Of a stretch of DNA of 64,000 nucleotides, positions 63,226-64,000 are shown piece by piece. The notes beneath the pieces are model-generated. The model did no database searches and was not told the DNA's origin. It was given only the letters and a program-made list of their open reading frames with translations. The stretch spans positions 124,001-188,000 of the forward strand of contig WNNJ02003815.1 in the NCBI GenBank assembly GCA_012934845.2, in the 5' to 3' direction. The translations under genes and the position numbers were made by a program. Position 1 is the stretch's first letter. Each line of letters opens with the position of its first letter. The stretch comes from Pomphorhynchus laevis (lineage: Eukaryota > Acanthocephala > Palaeacanthocephala > Echinorhynchida > Pomphorhynchidae).

Positions 63226-63475
63226 TTTCCTTTTGATCCAGCATTTAATTCTAAGCACTAAAAGATGAAATTAAAATGAATGGTAAGTAGTAAAAATGAG
63301 TCGGGAGAGGGGATTAAGAGGCATATCCAGCCTTGAAATTTTTTGGGTTAAATATAACCCAAAAATTCGAACTCTGCTTTACTTAAAAAGGCTTGATATG
63401 GTCTTTAATTCCATTCGCCGACTCATTCTTTACCGCTTACCATGCATTTTAATTTCATATTATAAAACTTAGAAT
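63226..63475. repeat. Foldback (large hairpin), ~250 bp
   Basis: The left arm (CATTTAATTCTAAGCAC to AAAAATGAGTCG, about 63241-63305) and right arm (CGACTCATTCTTTACC to AGAATTTAATGG, about 63417-63482) are inverted copies, centred on GGGTTAAATATAACCC near 63346. One arm occurs again as a direct copy at about 62955, so this is a dispersed element type. Non-coding. Confidence 0.7.
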
Positions 63476-64000
63476 TTAATGGAATGTTAGATATTATGCA
63501 CATATCATATTTTTCTAATTTAAACTTAATGGTATCCAGATATAATCAAAAAATAGTTCGAAGTCCAGCTGTCAACCAGCTAATTATGTTGTGCAAACGA
63601 AACACATCTAGGAAGAGAATTGCTCAACATTAATAAGCTCTTAAACGGATGAAACAATCATCAGTCGTTGAGCGATAACCGATTGCCACAATCAATTACG
63701 CCTTCAAAAATATGTATTTGAAAAGGCTAGTGCACTTGCATTCAAATAAAATAATAAAATTTTAATTATTAAAATTCAAATATCTTTAATTATGTACTTC
63801 ACCACTTTATTATCGAACGTTTTGAACAATCCGGATATTTTCGATGTCCGGGTAGCGGATGTCATAAAATATTAAATTTTAATTATCCAATATAATACAG
63901 CATTTGGCTGAACTTTAGAATAACGACCATAGACAAGGATATAACTGATTTAAAGATAATGTAAAATAGGAAAAATAATTTCTCATTAAGGTTTTTTTTA
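63476..64000. other. Spacer
   Basis: No gene or repeat is recognised apart from short A/T runs. Confidence 0.4.

Overview
The window looks like nuclear DNA of an invertebrate animal with a very AT-rich genome. Genes have introns with GT..AG borders in standard code, there are long (TA)n tracts, and there are many non-LTR retrotransposon copies of CR1, Jockey/R1 and RTE type. Nothing prokaryotic is seen (no operons, no ribosome binding sites). I cannot name the species.

The main host gene runs on the + strand from about 14.3 to 33.2 kb. I rebuilt it by eye from 15 small exons (the first is a candidate). It is a homologue of the DNA-damage mediator TP53BP1 (53BP1): a TQT motif of the LC8-binding kind, an oligomerisation-like segment, a tandem Tudor domain and a C-terminal BRCT pair, in the same order as in vertebrates but only about 539 residues in all. 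Its introns hold a LINE, a DIRS-like fossil, Penelope-like (PLE-like) pieces and foldback repeats. Other host traces are a small single-membrane-segment ORF (5.6-6.1 kb), the last two exons of an unknown minus-strand gene (46.2-46.6 kb), a damaged minus-strand cluster with vWA-like and calmodulin-like pieces (10.0-10.9 kb), and a few isolated exon-like stretches.

Left part (1-14 kb): AT-rich spacer, short tandem repeats, a foldback element, a 260-bp direct duplication, a strong 57-nt hairpin, and a palindromic array of a 356-bp unit bounded by (TA)n on both sides (7.6-9.0 kb). A Jockey/CR1-type LINE fragment lies at 12.7-13.9 kb.

Right part (35-62.6 kb): almost entirely retroelements. An RTE 3' end, LINE tails, and a minus-strand LINE (39.2-45.4 kb) into which a complete-length but broken Ty3/gypsy-type LTR element (40.65-44.38 kb, 74-bp LTRs, 5-bp target duplication) has inserted. 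Then comes a two-ORF Jockey/R1-like LINE with both frames open (47.3-51.6 kb), a damaged CR1 LINE (51.7-56.3 kb), and two more decayed CR1 copies sharing one 3' tail (58.0-62.6 kb).

The most unusual signal is shared by two repeat families, the 356-bp unit array and the PLE-like family scattered in and around the 53BP1 gene. Both carry a GAAA box, exactly 22 nt, then a CTGAYGA box, with complementary arms outside the boxes. These are the two conserved boxes of the hammerhead ribozyme around its stem II, but the 22-nt interval is too short for the usual stems I and III. This may be an undescribed self-processing RNA motif linking a small satellite-like RNA to a PLE-like mobiliser.
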